Shown here in pieces: positions 8,860 through 17,607 of a stretch of DNA of 64,000 bases. Under the pieces are notes generated by a model that saw only the letters and a list, made by a program, of their open reading frames with translations, made no database searches and was not told the DNA's origin. The stretch is from assembly GCF_004349265.1 (NCBI RefSeq), contig NZ_SMFL01000015.1, positions 1 to 64,000 of the forward strand, written 5' to 3'. Position 1 is the stretch's first letter. Every line of letters begins with the position of its first letter. A program made the position numbers and the translations under genes. The DNA comes from Dyadobacter psychrotolerans (GTDB lineage Bacteria; Bacteroidota; Bacteroidia; Cytophagales; Spirosomataceae).

Positions 8860-10182
8860 TTAGTCTGCCGTAACAGCTGACTCAATTATTTTACGGTGCA
8901 TACCAGTTGCGAAGAAAATCGCCGAAATGATGGCAAGTCCGCTAAAAAATATCAGTCCCAGCCAGGGATAGAAATACATCATTGCAATCAGTGCTACCAA
9001 GGCTAAAAGCAGAGCAATAGCAGGAAAGTACGGATAAAAAGGTGCCTTGAAAGGCCTTTCCATATCAGGCTGGCTGCTTCTTAATTTGAACAGAGAAAGC
9101 ATACTGATGACATAAACAACTACCGCTCCAATGGTGGAAATGATTACCAGTTTCATGGTATCCAAAAGCAGCAGCGCAATGATACCCAGGATAGCACCTG
9201 CAATTAACGCCAGGTAAGGAACCTGTTGTTTTTTACTTACTTTCGAAAGTCCTTTTGGCAGGTAACCTGCGCGGGCAAGGGCATACATTTGTCTGGAATA
9301 AGTGATGATGATGCCATGAAAAGAGGCGATCAGACCAAAGAGGCCCACACTGGCAAATAATTTCGTCAACGCATTCTCACGTCCTAAAACAAGTGCAATC
9401 GATTCGGGAAGAGGATAATCCAGATTGTCCAGATTTTCCCAATGTGCAATTCCACCGACACTTATCATCACAGCCAGTGCAAGTACAGTCAGTGTTAAAA
9501 GCGCAGAAATATACCCTTTGGCAATTGCCTTTTTTTCGTCTTTCACTTCTTCTGCAACCATGGCTACGCCTTCCAGACAAACATAAAGCCAGATTGCAAA
9601 AGGCATGGCTGCAAAAACACCTCCCCAGCCGAAGGGCATCGGATTGTGCATGAAAGTCTCCAGCTTAAAATGGGGAGCAACCACGCCAATAAACAGCACA
9701 AGTTCGCCAATGGCAAGCAGTGTCATAATCAATGAAAACCAGGCTGCTTCTTTGATTCCAAGTAAATTAATGACCGTAAAAAGTATAAATGAAATGATCG
9801 ATGCCATCAGCACCGGAACGGTGGGGTATAGGAAATGAACATAACTTCCCAGTGCCAGTGCAATGGCAGGTGTAGCAAACAAAAATTCGATCAAAGTGGC
9901 ATAACCTGCCACCAGCGCCCCCAACGGGCCAAACGCTTTTAGTGCATAGGCAAAAGGGCCACCTGCGTTTGGAATGGCAGTTGTAAGCTCCGTGAAGCTG
10001 AAAATGAATGTAAAATAGAGCAGGGTAATTACCAAGGTTGCGATTAAAAGGCCGATTGTCCCAGCCACGCCCCAGCCGTAATTCCAGCCAAAATATTCTC
10101 CCGAGATGACGAGTCCAACGCCTATGGCCCACAAATGAATGGGTTTTAGTGCTTTTTTAAGCGTAACCTGCTCGTTTTCCAT
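8860..10182 (-). CDS. eat: Ethanolamine permease, APC superfamily
   Basis: Inner-membrane amino acid/polyamine/organocation (APC) transporter of 440 residues with about 12 hydrophobic segments. It opens with LKPIHLWAIGVGLVISGEYFGWNYGW, the pattern of the ethanolamine permease subfamily, and carries the APC signature around SFTELTTAIPNAGGPFAYA (65-83). The C-terminal part (FKAPFYPYFPAIALLLAL) is also typical. Being 13 bp upstream of eutB on the same strand makes the ethanolamine assignment strong: it would import ethanolamine for EutBC. The gene begins about 100 bp after the susD stop, but a hairpin lies in that gap, so it may have its own promoter. Confidence 0.94.
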   Translation of the reverse strand: MENEQVTLKKALKPIHLWAIGVGLVISGEYFGWNYGWGVAGTIGLLIATLVITLLYFTFIFSFTELTTAIPNAGGPFAYALKAFGPLGALVAGYATLIEFLFATPAIALALGSYVHFLYPTVPVLMASIISFILFTVINLLGIKEAAWFSLIMTLLAIGELVLFIGVVAPHFKLETFMHNPMPFGWGGVFAAMPFAIWLYVCLEGVAMVAEEVKDEKKAIAKGYISALLTLTVLALAVMISVGGIAHWENLDNLDYPLPESIALVLGRENALTKLFASVGLFGLIASFHGIIITYSRQMYALARAGYLPKGLSKVSKKQQVPYLALIAGAILGIIALLLLDTMKLVIISTIGAVVVYVISMLSLFKLRSSQPDMERPFKAPFYPYFPAIALLLALVALIAMMYFYPWLGLIFFSGLAIISAIFFATGMHRKIIESAVTAD

Positions 10183-10225
10183 CGGCTATTAATTTAAAGA
10201 ACTATTATAATTGGTGTAAATGAAC

Positions 10226-10266
10226 AACGGAAAAGCGGTAGCCTGTCAGCCATCCGCTTTCCCGTT
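10226..10266 (-). terminator. Hairpin between susD and eat, probable terminator or attenuator
   Basis: Inverted repeat with 13-base arms, aacggaaaagcgg (10226-10238) and ccgctttcccgtt (10254-10266), one mismatch, loop of 15 bases. It begins 17 bp past the susD stop. The U-tract on the minus strand is poor, so termination may be partial. It argues that the SusCD transcript and the ethanolamine genes are at least partly separate units. Confidence 0.55.
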
Positions 10267-10282
10267 TTAAGTTAACAGTATT

Positions 10283-11818
10283 TTACTTAAGAATATACAT
10301 CTGAAGGTTCACATCATCACTTCCGCCGTACTGGCTGCTGATGGCCTGTTTAACATTCTCGGTATTGTAATCAAGTTCTTTCTGCGGATACAGCCAGCGA
10401 ATCGGCATTTTTGTTGCAGGTGTATTTCCGTTTGATGCCGGGTTGATCGGGAACGCCGGGTAGCCGGTACGTCTGTTTTCAAAAAAAGCATTGTACGGAG
10501 CCTGTAAAAACGTCGCCAAATATTTCTGGGTGATAATCTGGCTGAGTTGCTGTTCGGTTGTACCAGCCAGTTTCACTTTGTCTGAAGCCACGTAGGAAGC
10601 AATATAAGCATCCGTCATTTTCATGTTGTGGTGATACAAAGCATTGTCAGGCGTGTAAGACGCTGTGAATTGCATTGCTGCTGTTATTCCCTCTGAATAA
10701 TAGGCCGATGCTGTTGAGGTTGTGACCCATCCGCGAAGCGCCGCTTCTGCCAGGATAAACTTCATCATGGGGTAGCTCAAAAGAAATACAGGCTCTGAGT
10801 TGGGTAGTTCTGTATAACGGCTGTTGAGCGGAGAGTAATTTTTGGTACCAAAAATACTGCTGATCGAAGAATAAATCATCGAAGGATCTGTTCCAATGTA
10901 AGCAGTTGGATCGTTCACAGCAGAACCTGAGGCCACTTTAACTGGTGAAGGATTTGCGTAATAATACAAACGATTATCATCCAGTGATTTTAATTTTCCA
11001 ACAATCGTTTCAGATATCATTGGATAAATCACCGCGGGATTACCCAGTTTGTAAAACGGGTAACGCTGGCCGGCCTTGTCAGAATATACCAGCTGAAAAT
11101 TATCAGCATTGCTGGTAAAAATTGGTCTGCTGGTAACAATTTCTTTAAAACGCTCCACAATACGGAGATCAGTTTCCGCTGTTTTTTTATAGAGATTTAA
11201 AAGAACCTGAAGTTCAAAGGTATTAACCAGTTTGCGCCATTTGGTAATATCTCCTGCATAAACCGGATCTCCGTCAAATTTTGTACCCGCGGCAAAAAGT
11301 TTATCCGCCTCATCAAGCTCCGTCAAAATACCTGCAAATACCTGTTTCTGCGTATCGTATTTGGGAGCCACAGTACCTTTTTCTCCGCTTAGTGCATCGC
11401 TGTAAGGAATATCACCCAAACGCATTGTTAAATCGAAAAATTTCCATGAACGGATGAATTTACCCAAAGCCGTATAAGAATTTTTCAAGGGTTCGGTCGG
11501 AGCAAAAGCAATCATTTTCTCGATGTTTGTCAAGGTCGGTATGCCGTCGTAATTAGTCCTGCCCAGATAATTGTATTGTAAATCTTCCGCAAACTCGGTG
11601 TAAATGACGGATTTACTAAGAAAATGAGGAGAAAGAAAACTTTTTCCCGATGCAATGGTAACGTCGGTGATATTCAAAATCAGTCCTGTTGCCAGCATGG
11701 AAGAACTGGTTTTGACAGCGGCGTCAGGATTGGTGTTGAGTTCATCAAAACCTGAACAGCCAACCAGGGACAGCACAGTCAGTCCTATTGCTATATATTT
11801 TTTAGATAATGTTCTCAT
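10283..11818 (-). CDS. SusD/RagB-like outer-membrane lipoprotein
   Basis: Surface-exposed nutrient-binding lipoprotein that caps the SusC channel encoded just upstream. I prefer the ATG at 11818 because it gives a compact lipoprotein signal (MRTLSKKYIAIGLTVLSLVGC, lipobox LVGC). The ATG at 11842 would add 8 residues. The mature start CSGFDELNTNPDAAV is typical of SusD-like family 2 (SusD-like_2/PF12771) proteins paired with ragA-type SusC. Helical TPR-like parts follow (ALGKFIRSWKFFDLTMRLGDIPYSDAL near 120), and the C-terminus has RRTGYPAFPINPASNG. The ligand is unknown. It lies 24 bp after the susC stop, so the two are co-transcribed. Confidence 0.93.
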   Translation of the reverse strand: MRTLSKKYIAIGLTVLSLVGCSGFDELNTNPDAAVKTSSSMLATGLILNITDVTIASGKSFLSPHFLSKSVIYTEFAEDLQYNYLGRTNYDGIPTLTNIEKMIAFAPTEPLKNSYTALGKFIRSWKFFDLTMRLGDIPYSDALSGEKGTVAPKYDTQKQVFAGILTELDEADKLFAAGTKFDGDPVYAGDITKWRKLVNTFELQVLLNLYKKTAETDLRIVERFKEIVTSRPIFTSNADNFQLVYSDKAGQRYPFYKLGNPAVIYPMISETIVGKLKSLDDNRLYYYANPSPVKVASGSAVNDPTAYIGTDPSMIYSSISSIFGTKNYSPLNSRYTELPNSEPVFLLSYPMMKFILAEAALRGWVTTSTASAYYSEGITAAMQFTASYTPDNALYHHNMKMTDAYIASYVASDKVKLAGTTEQQLSQIITQKYLATFLQAPYNAFFENRRTGYPAFPINPASNGNTPATKMPIRWLYPQKELDYNTENVKQAISSQYGGSDDVNLQMYILK

Positions 11819-11842
11819 TGATAAATGCTTTAAAGTTTTCAA

Positions 11843-14800
11843 TTAAAATGTCAATTGAAGGCTACCTCCCAGATAGCGTACAGAAGGAGCTGTCAGCTGC
11901 GTATCGTCAGCCTTGTCCGGATCTGCAAAACGGAATTCTTTTGTCCACATCCATACATTCTGGCCCGTAACAGAAACCATGATCGAACGTGCTCCCAATT
12001 TTTTAGATATGAAACCCGGAAGTGTATAGCCGATTGAAACCTCACGCAATTTCAGAAAGGTCGCATTAGTTACACCTCTTGTGCCATCACCATAAGAACG
12101 GGCGTAATCCTGGTAGGAAACTTTGGTTTCATTTTTGGCATAGGTTCTCGTATCGCTGGTGATGTTTCCGTAGCTGTCGAATTTCACTTCACCGGAAGCT
12201 ACAACAACTCCGGTTCCAACATAAGATTTGTTTTTATTAACCACTTCATCGTATCTGTATTGATTATCCGAATCAGGGTGTGAGCCGGTATCCCACATTT
12301 TATATGAGGTGTAGTTGTTAAGGAAGCCACCAACACGACCGTCAAAGTTTACACCGAAACGGAAGTTATTCCAGCGAATGTTGTTGGCCAATCCAAAGAT
12401 GAATTTAGGGTCTGTGTAGCCATAAAGGTAGTTGTAGTCACTTGCCAGTGCCAGACCATTTGTTCTGTGAATGACATTGCCCTCAGGATCTTTGAGCCAT
12501 GTTTTTCCCGTGTAAGTATCATAACGTCCGCCCTCTGTTGTCCACAGGTTTTTAGCCGAGAAAACAGGATCTAGTGTTTTGTAGTAGCGGTGGTTATAAG
12601 ACCAGTTCGCTGATGCATCCCACTGCAGACTGCTTTTCTTTACAATCGTTGCGTCCAGGGTGAGCTCCACACCTTTGCGGATATAAGTCTCATCAATATT
12701 AATCAAGGTGGTGTTAAAGCCTGAGGCAGAAGATACATTGGCACTTCTTTGAATGTTGTAATTATACTTATTAAAATAGGCTGCGTCAAATCTCAACCGC
12801 TTTTTCAAAAAGTAAGCTGCTGTTCCAATTTCCCAGGTACGGTTGGTTTCTGGTTTTACAGAACCGCCAATAATGGTTCCGGGATAAAAAGCAGAATTCA
12901 GTGCATCCCAGTCTGCTGTAACGGTCGAGTAAGTTTGATTTGTAGCGTAAACACCTAAGTCAGACTTTGAAACGGTCCATGATCCCCGCACTTTCCAAAA
13001 ATCCAGAAAATTAGGTAGTGATTTAAAAAATTCACTTATGACCACACTACCACCGACTGAGGGATAAAAGTAGGAACGCGAAGTTTTTGGCATAGTCGAA
13101 CTCCAGTCATTACGGCCGGTAACATCCAAAAAGATACGGTTTTGATAAGAAATTGTGGCTTTTCCAAGCAAGCTGTTTACCTGTTTTCTTCCAAGAAAGG
13201 TGTTATCAGAAATGTTTTTGTTAACTGTTACATCAGGACGTTCCACTGAATTGTTTAATGAATAGTAGCCGGGAATAACAAGTCCACCTCTGGTCGCACT
13301 ATAGAGCCCTTTATTTTGATACCGGTAAATAGTACCGCCGGCAAGCGCGTCAATTCCTATTGGTCCAAATGTCTTGTTATAGGTTAGCAAGGCATCACCA
13401 TTAAAACTGTAGCCTGTTCTTTTATCCAAAGAATACAAACCCGCAGCATCCCATCCTCTGGTTGAAAGGATATTTGGTGGGTTTCGTTTGGTTTCATCAT
13501 TTTGGTAAAGATCAAAACCTGGTCTGATCATCAGTTTAGCTCCCGGAAACAGCTCGTAGTTGATGGTAAGACTGCTATTCATCTTGTTTTGTTCAATACC
13601 ATTCAGTTTTTCATAGGCCATCAAATAAGGGTTGTCGTACCATGCCTTGTAATGCCAGTTTTGCTGTTGGTCTTTCACCAGCCAGTAATCTTTGTATTGG
13701 CTCAAATCGTATTCCGGGCCCATCCAAACCAGGATGTTGTAAATATAACCTTGTGCACTATACCCTGCCCCGGAAATCTGCGGAGCAGTTACACGATTGT
13801 ATCCAACCTGAGAGGATAGTGTCAGTTTTTCACCAATCTTTATATCTCCGCTCAAAGAGAAGTTAATTGTATTGGATTTAAGGTTAGGAAATTGTCCTTT
13901 GTTGTAAATATGATTTAACGAAACCCGAAGACTTCCGTTTTCGCCTGTCTGGCTCACACTGATGTTGTTATTACTGATCATACCCGACACAAGGAAGTCC
14001 TTAAAGTTATCCCTTCCGCGTGAAGTAAGTTCTGTATTTTCCATTTGTTTGGTAATCGGATTCCACTGATTAGCCATTTGTCCGATATCCAGTTTTGCTC
14101 CCCAGATATAGTCGGTAGGGTCATAAACACCACCCAAGCCGGCACTGTAGCTTTTTTGGTTGTCAGGAAGCATCAAAAATCCTGCATTGAACATGTTGTT
14201 CGTATTAACCGTAACGGTCAGGCCTTTTGAACCCGCCCCTCTTTTTGTGGTCACGATAATTGCACCGCTTCCTCCGCGTGAACCATAAAGGGCCGCAGCA
14301 GTAGGTCCTTTCAAAACATCAATACTTTCAATGTTGTCCTGTGGTATACTTCCCAGGTTCATATTTCCAAAAGGCACACCGTCGATGACGAGCAATGGCG
14401 TTTCCCCGCGAAGACTGATAGTTGGTGCTTCGTTAAATTCAGAACTGTTTTTGATCCATAGACCGGCAACACGGCCAGTCATTGAGGTTGCCACATTAGT
14501 TCCTTTCACCGTTTGAAGAGTGGAGCCGCTAATCTTCTGAACAGCGTAACCAAGCGATTTTTCGTCGCGTTTGATACCAAGTGCAGTTACAACGACTTCG
14601 CTAAGCTGCTGCTGATCATCTGCCAGTGAAATGTTGATTTCGGTTCTGGTTCCAACAATTTCCTCTTTGGTTACGTAACCGATGAAAGAGAAAATCAGGA
14701 CGTCTTCGCTTTTCGGAACGGTGAGTTTGTAATTACCATTTGCATCAGTAGTCGTTCCGATTGTTGTCGCTTTGACGATCACGTTCACACCAGGCACTGG

Positions 14801-14998
14801 CTGATTGGTTTGAGAATCCTTAACCTGACCGCTTACGGTTATTTCAGCAACAGCTGATTTTGTTTGATGCAGGGGAGAATGTTTTGTTACCGAATGAGCG
14901 AGGGAAGCTGAGGCCGTCAGCGAGAAAAAAATCAGCTGAAAAAGCGAATATTTAAGGAATGCCTGCCGGCAGACCTTGTTAGTTAAAGGTTGTTTCAT
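11843..14998 (-). CDS. SusC/RagA-family TonB-linked outer-membrane protein
   Basis: TonB-dependent importer of 1051 residues that forms a complex with the following SusD. After a signal peptide (about residues 1-35, KYSLFQLIFFSLTASASLAHS) there is a CarboxypepD_reg-like domain (about 50-135, SGQVKDSQTNQPVPGVNVIV), the SusC linker LSEVVVTALGIKRDEKSLGYA, a plug domain (about 145-265, including VIDGVPFGNMNLGSI and ALYGSRGGSGAIIVTTKRG) and a long beta-barrel ending SVRYLGGSLQLTF. No STN domain is present, so it is unlikely to signal to a FecR/ECF pair. The position upstream of eat-eutBC suggests, without proving it, an organic nitrogen or phospholipid-derived ligand rather than a glycan. No glycoside hydrolase gene is adjacent. 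Confidence 0.95.
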   Translation of the reverse strand: MKQPLTNKVCRQAFLKYSLFQLIFFSLTASASLAHSVTKHSPLHQTKSAVAEITVSGQVKDSQTNQPVPGVNVIVKATTIGTTTDANGNYKLTVPKSEDVLIFSFIGYVTKEEIVGTRTEINISLADDQQQLSEVVVTALGIKRDEKSLGYAVQKISGSTLQTVKGTNVATSMTGRVAGLWIKNSSEFNEAPTISLRGETPLLVIDGVPFGNMNLGSIPQDNIESIDVLKGPTAAALYGSRGGSGAIIVTTKRGAGSKGLTVTVNTNNMFNAGFLMLPDNQKSYSAGLGGVYDPTDYIWGAKLDIGQMANQWNPITKQMENTELTSRGRDNFKDFLVSGMISNNNISVSQTGENGSLRVSLNHIYNKGQFPNLKSNTINFSLSGDIKIGEKLTLSSQVGYNRVTAPQISGAGYSAQGYIYNILVWMGPEYDLSQYKDYWLVKDQQQNWHYKAWYDNPYLMAYEKLNGIEQNKMNSSLTINYELFPGAKLMIRPGFDLYQNDETKRNPPNILSTRGWDAAGLYSLDKRTGYSFNGDALLTYNKTFGPIGIDALAGGTIYRYQNKGLYSATRGGLVIPGYYSLNNSVERPDVTVNKNISDNTFLGRKQVNSLLGKATISYQNRIFLDVTGRNDWSSTMPKTSRSYFYPSVGGSVVISEFFKSLPNFLDFWKVRGSWTVSKSDLGVYATNQTYSTVTADWDALNSAFYPGTIIGGSVKPETNRTWEIGTAAYFLKKRLRFDAAYFNKYNYNIQRSANVSSASGFNTTLINIDETYIRKGVELTLDATIVKKSSLQWDASANWSYNHRYYKTLDPVFSAKNLWTTEGGRYDTYTGKTWLKDPEGNVIHRTNGLALASDYNYLYGYTDPKFIFGLANNIRWNNFRFGVNFDGRVGGFLNNYTSYKMWDTGSHPDSDNQYRYDEVVNKNKSYVGTGVVVASGEVKFDSYGNITSDTRTYAKNETKVSYQDYARSYGDGTRGVTNATFLKLREVSIGYTLPGFISKKLGARSIMVSVTGQNVWMWTKEFRFADPDKADDTQLTAPSVRYLGGSLQLTF

Positions 14999-15450
14999 AC
15001 ATTTACATGGTTTTATTTCTAGAAAAAATAGGACAATGGATTCCTTTAATTATCCGGGTAGATAATAACATCGAAAGGATCTACCAATTAGGGCTGGCTG
15101 CGGTAGGACGCAGTCAGCCTTTTGATATAGGTGGTTTAATCAGGTAGTGTTTTATATCATAGGTTAATTTTAAGTTTGGTCGGATATCTGCATTACTTCA
15201 AAAAATCGTTAACAGGCCATTGAATGCAGGATTTATGTTGGAAAATTACCAATTGCCCGAAACGATTTGATTTCAAATATAAAGAAAGAAATAAGTGTGC
15301 AGTATTACCAAGACGTTATTTTTTTATGATCTGATTAATTATCGCAAAATTAAAGATAGGTGAAATGAAAAAATGTAAACTTTTCTATAATCTGTTCTAA
15401 AAAATATAAATATCAGAAAAGTTAAATTAATTTACCTTAGGGCACAAATT
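14999..15450. other. Intergenic region upstream of the SusC gene
   Basis: About 450 bp, AT-rich, without a credible gene. It holds a stable hairpin at 15092-15119 (listed separately). The only promoter-like -7 motif on the minus strand, TATATTTG (rc of 15274-15281), lacks a matching TTTG at the expected distance. I saw no conserved cobalamin-riboswitch box (GCCACTG) although a B12-dependent enzyme lies downstream. Confidence 0.4.
15092..15119 (-). other. Stable hairpin in the putative susC leader
   Basis: Arms ggctggctgcg (15092-15102) and cgcagtcagcc (15109-15119) pair over 11 bp with one G-U, loop of 6. It lies 94-121 bases before the susC start codon. On the plus strand it is followed by TTTT, so a plus-strand terminator is possible, but no plus-strand gene precedes it. 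A leader RNA structure for the susC mRNA is the alternative. Confidence 0.4.
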
Positions 15451-15496
15451 ACAAAAAGCGGAGTGTGTTCGAGAACAAACACACTCCGCTTTTTGT
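15451..15496 (-). terminator. Strong intrinsic terminator of the YyaL-like gene
   Basis: Perfect 19-bp inverted repeat (15451-15469 with 15478-15496), loop of 8 bases. The arms end in aaaaagcgg/ccgcttttt, giving a U-run on either strand. It begins 22 bp past the stop of the gene ending at 15519. Confidence 0.85.
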
Positions 15497-15518
15497 AAAA
15501 TCCAGGACAAATGACTCG

Positions 15519-17531
15519 CTAACCTGAAATCTGTTCCAGGGCTTCCCGGACACTTTCTACCGGCAGCTGACAGGTTTTATCAAAACAAACATAAATTAAG
15601 GCCTTGCCATTTCTGTCCGTCCGGCCCTGAATCAGAGGAAGACCGGAAGTTGTCGCAGTTCCTAAAACCACTTTATTCGGAATGAAAAACCGGTCCAGAT
15701 CTTTCCGGAGCGAATCAGCATCACTACCTACAAAAACAACTTCTGCTGTTGGAGTTAAACGCAGGCAATACAATGCTCCCCAGTTGGTCACCCATTGGAG
15801 ATCCGTTTTTAAAATTTTGTGCATCTTCAATAACATCTGATCCGAAAGTGACAGATAATCTTCGCGATCCAGAATTTTACCAAGCGTATACATATTTGTC
15901 GCCATAATAGAATTGGAAGCCGGAACGACGTTGTCGAATAGTTCCTTTTTCCTGGCAATCAGCGCTTCACCCTGCGCATCGGTAAAGAAAAAGTAGCCAT
16001 CCGTTTGATCGTAGAAGTTATCAATGGTGTAATCGGCCAATAAACGCGACTGATTTATCCAGCTTTCATCAAATGTGATTTGATACAGGCCAAGATATCC
16101 TTCCATGACGGCAGCATAATCTTCGAGAAATCCGGTGATGGATGCTTTTTGATTTTTGTAACTATGTCTTAACTGACCATTTAGAGTGACTTTTGACGCA
16201 ATAAATTTTCCGCAGGACACCGCCATTTCACGAATAGATTCATCACCCAGCGCACGGTAAGCATCAGTCAGTCCTTTTATCAGCAGACCATTCCAGGAAG
16301 TAAGGATTTTGTCGTCAAGACCCGGGCGGATTCGTTCGGCTCTTTTTATAACAAGTTTCTCAAGGGCTGCTTTATACTTTGCTTCAAACTGCTCCGTATA
16401 TATTCCCAGCGCTTTCGCTGTTTGGGATGCAAAGTTCGTGAGGTGCAGATGATTGTAGCCATGCTCCCAATTACCATTTTTGCTTACGTTGTAAAGTTTG
16501 GCAAACCAGCTGAAATCTTCTTTCAGTATATCTTTCAGTTCATCTTCTGTCCAGATATAAAATTTGCCCTCAATGCCTTCGCTATCCGCATCCAGAGCAG
16601 AATAAAAACCGCCACCCTGACTTAACATTTCATTTTTCAACCAGCTGATCGTCTGACGGATTCTGTCGGAATATAATTCATTTTGCGTCAGCATAAACGC
16701 TTCCGAATAGATACTTAGCAGCTGAGCGTTATCATACAGCATCTTCTCAAAATGCGGTATAAACCAGTCTTCGTCCACCGAGTAACGCGCCCATCCGCCG
16801 CCTGCATGATCGTAAATACCCCCAAGCGCAATGCGGTTCAGTGATAGTTCAAGCTGTGCAAGTGCTTCGGGGTTCTGAGTAACGTCGTAATACCGCAGCA
16901 AAAATTTATAAATGGATGGCATCGGGAATTTTGGTGCCCGGTCCGTGCCTCCGTTTTCCGTGTCAAAATGTTTTTTCAGCTGTTCAAACATTTCGTCCAG
17001 GTCATCGACTGAATAGTTACCGTTTGCAGCATTCAATCCATATTTTTCAGTCTCTGATAAAACCATGTTATCGACAAACCCCTGAGCAGATCCGGCCAGT
17101 TCGTCGTAATGATTAGTGAAAGCGTTATCTATACTTTTCAGGAGTTGTACCCAGTTTGGAGCAGGTAAATAAGTGACTCCGTAAAAAGGCTTGGCATCAG
17201 GGAGCAAAAAAACATTCAGTGGCCAGCCCCCGCGTACACCCATCGCCTGGACGGCGTCCATGTAAACCGCATCAACGTCCGGCCGCTCTTCCCGGTCTAC
17301 TTTAATACAAACGAAATGTTCGTTCATTACCGCAGCAATGTCTTCCTTCTCAAAACATTCCCGCTCCATCACATGGCACCAATGACAGGCCGAATAGCCA
17401 ATACTGACCAGAATAGGCTTGTTTTCTGACTTTGCTTTGGCCAGCGCTTCATCCGACCAGGCATACCAGTCAACAGGATTATAAGCATGCTGGAGAAGAT
17501 ACGGGCTGGTTTCCTGGCTTAAACGGTTCAT
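15519..17531 (-). CDS. YyaL/SSP411-type thioredoxin-domain protein (DUF255)
   Basis: Cytosolic-looking 670-residue protein with no signal peptide. The N-terminal thioredoxin-like domain (about 1-165, DUF255/Thioredox_DsbH) has a CHWC redox motif at 49-52 in [16 protein letters not shown], followed by [16 protein letters not shown] text ([17 protein letters not shown]) and [12 protein letters not shown]. The rest is an (alpha/alpha)6 glycosidase-like barrel with [20 protein letters not shown] and [11 protein letters not shown]. The family is widespread, including human SPATA20, and its biochemical role is poorly established. Length matches the family. It is the last gene before a strong terminator and follows the T9SS protein gene by 76 bp. 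Confidence 0.92.
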   Translation of the reverse strand: MNRLSQETSPYLLQHAYNPVDWYAWSDEALAKAKSENKPILVSIGYSACHWCHVMERECFEKEDIAAVMNEHFVCIKVDREERPDVDAVYMDAVQAMGVRGGWPLNVFLLPDAKPFYGVTYLPAPNWVQLLKSIDNAFTNHYDELAGSAQGFVDNMVLSETEKYGLNAANGNYSVDDLDEMFEQLKKHFDTENGGTDRAPKFPMPSIYKFLLRYYDVTQNPEALAQLELSLNRIALGGIYDHAGGGWARYSVDEDWFIPHFEKMLYDNAQLLSIYSEAFMLTQNELYSDRIRQTISWLKNEMLSQGGGFYSALDADSEGIEGKFYIWTEDELKDILKEDFSWFAKLYNVSKNGNWEHGYNHLHLTNFASQTAKALGIYTEQFEAKYKAALEKLVIKRAERIRPGLDDKILTSWNGLLIKGLTDAYRALGDESIREMAVSCGKFIASKVTLNGQLRHSYKNQKASITGFLEDYAAVMEGYLGLYQITFDESWINQSRLLADYTIDNFYDQTDGYFFFTDAQGEALIARKKELFDNVVPASNSIMATNMYTLGKILDREDYLSLSDQMLLKMHKILKTDLQWVTNWGALYCLRLTPTAEVVFVGSDADSLRKDLDRFFIPNKVVLGTATTSGLPLIQGRTDRNGKALIYVCFDKTCQLPVESVREALEQISG

Positions 17532-17607
17532 AAGTTGATTGTTTTAAAATAAGATTGCTCTTCGGGAGCGTTAAAAAAGCCATTCCTGCAAGCTGATCTC
17601 AAATATA

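Noticed and set aside
14999-15518. Search for a cobalamin riboswitch near the B12-dependent ethanolamine genes
   Set aside because: No conserved B12-box (GCCACTG or similar) was seen upstream of susC or in the short gap before eat.
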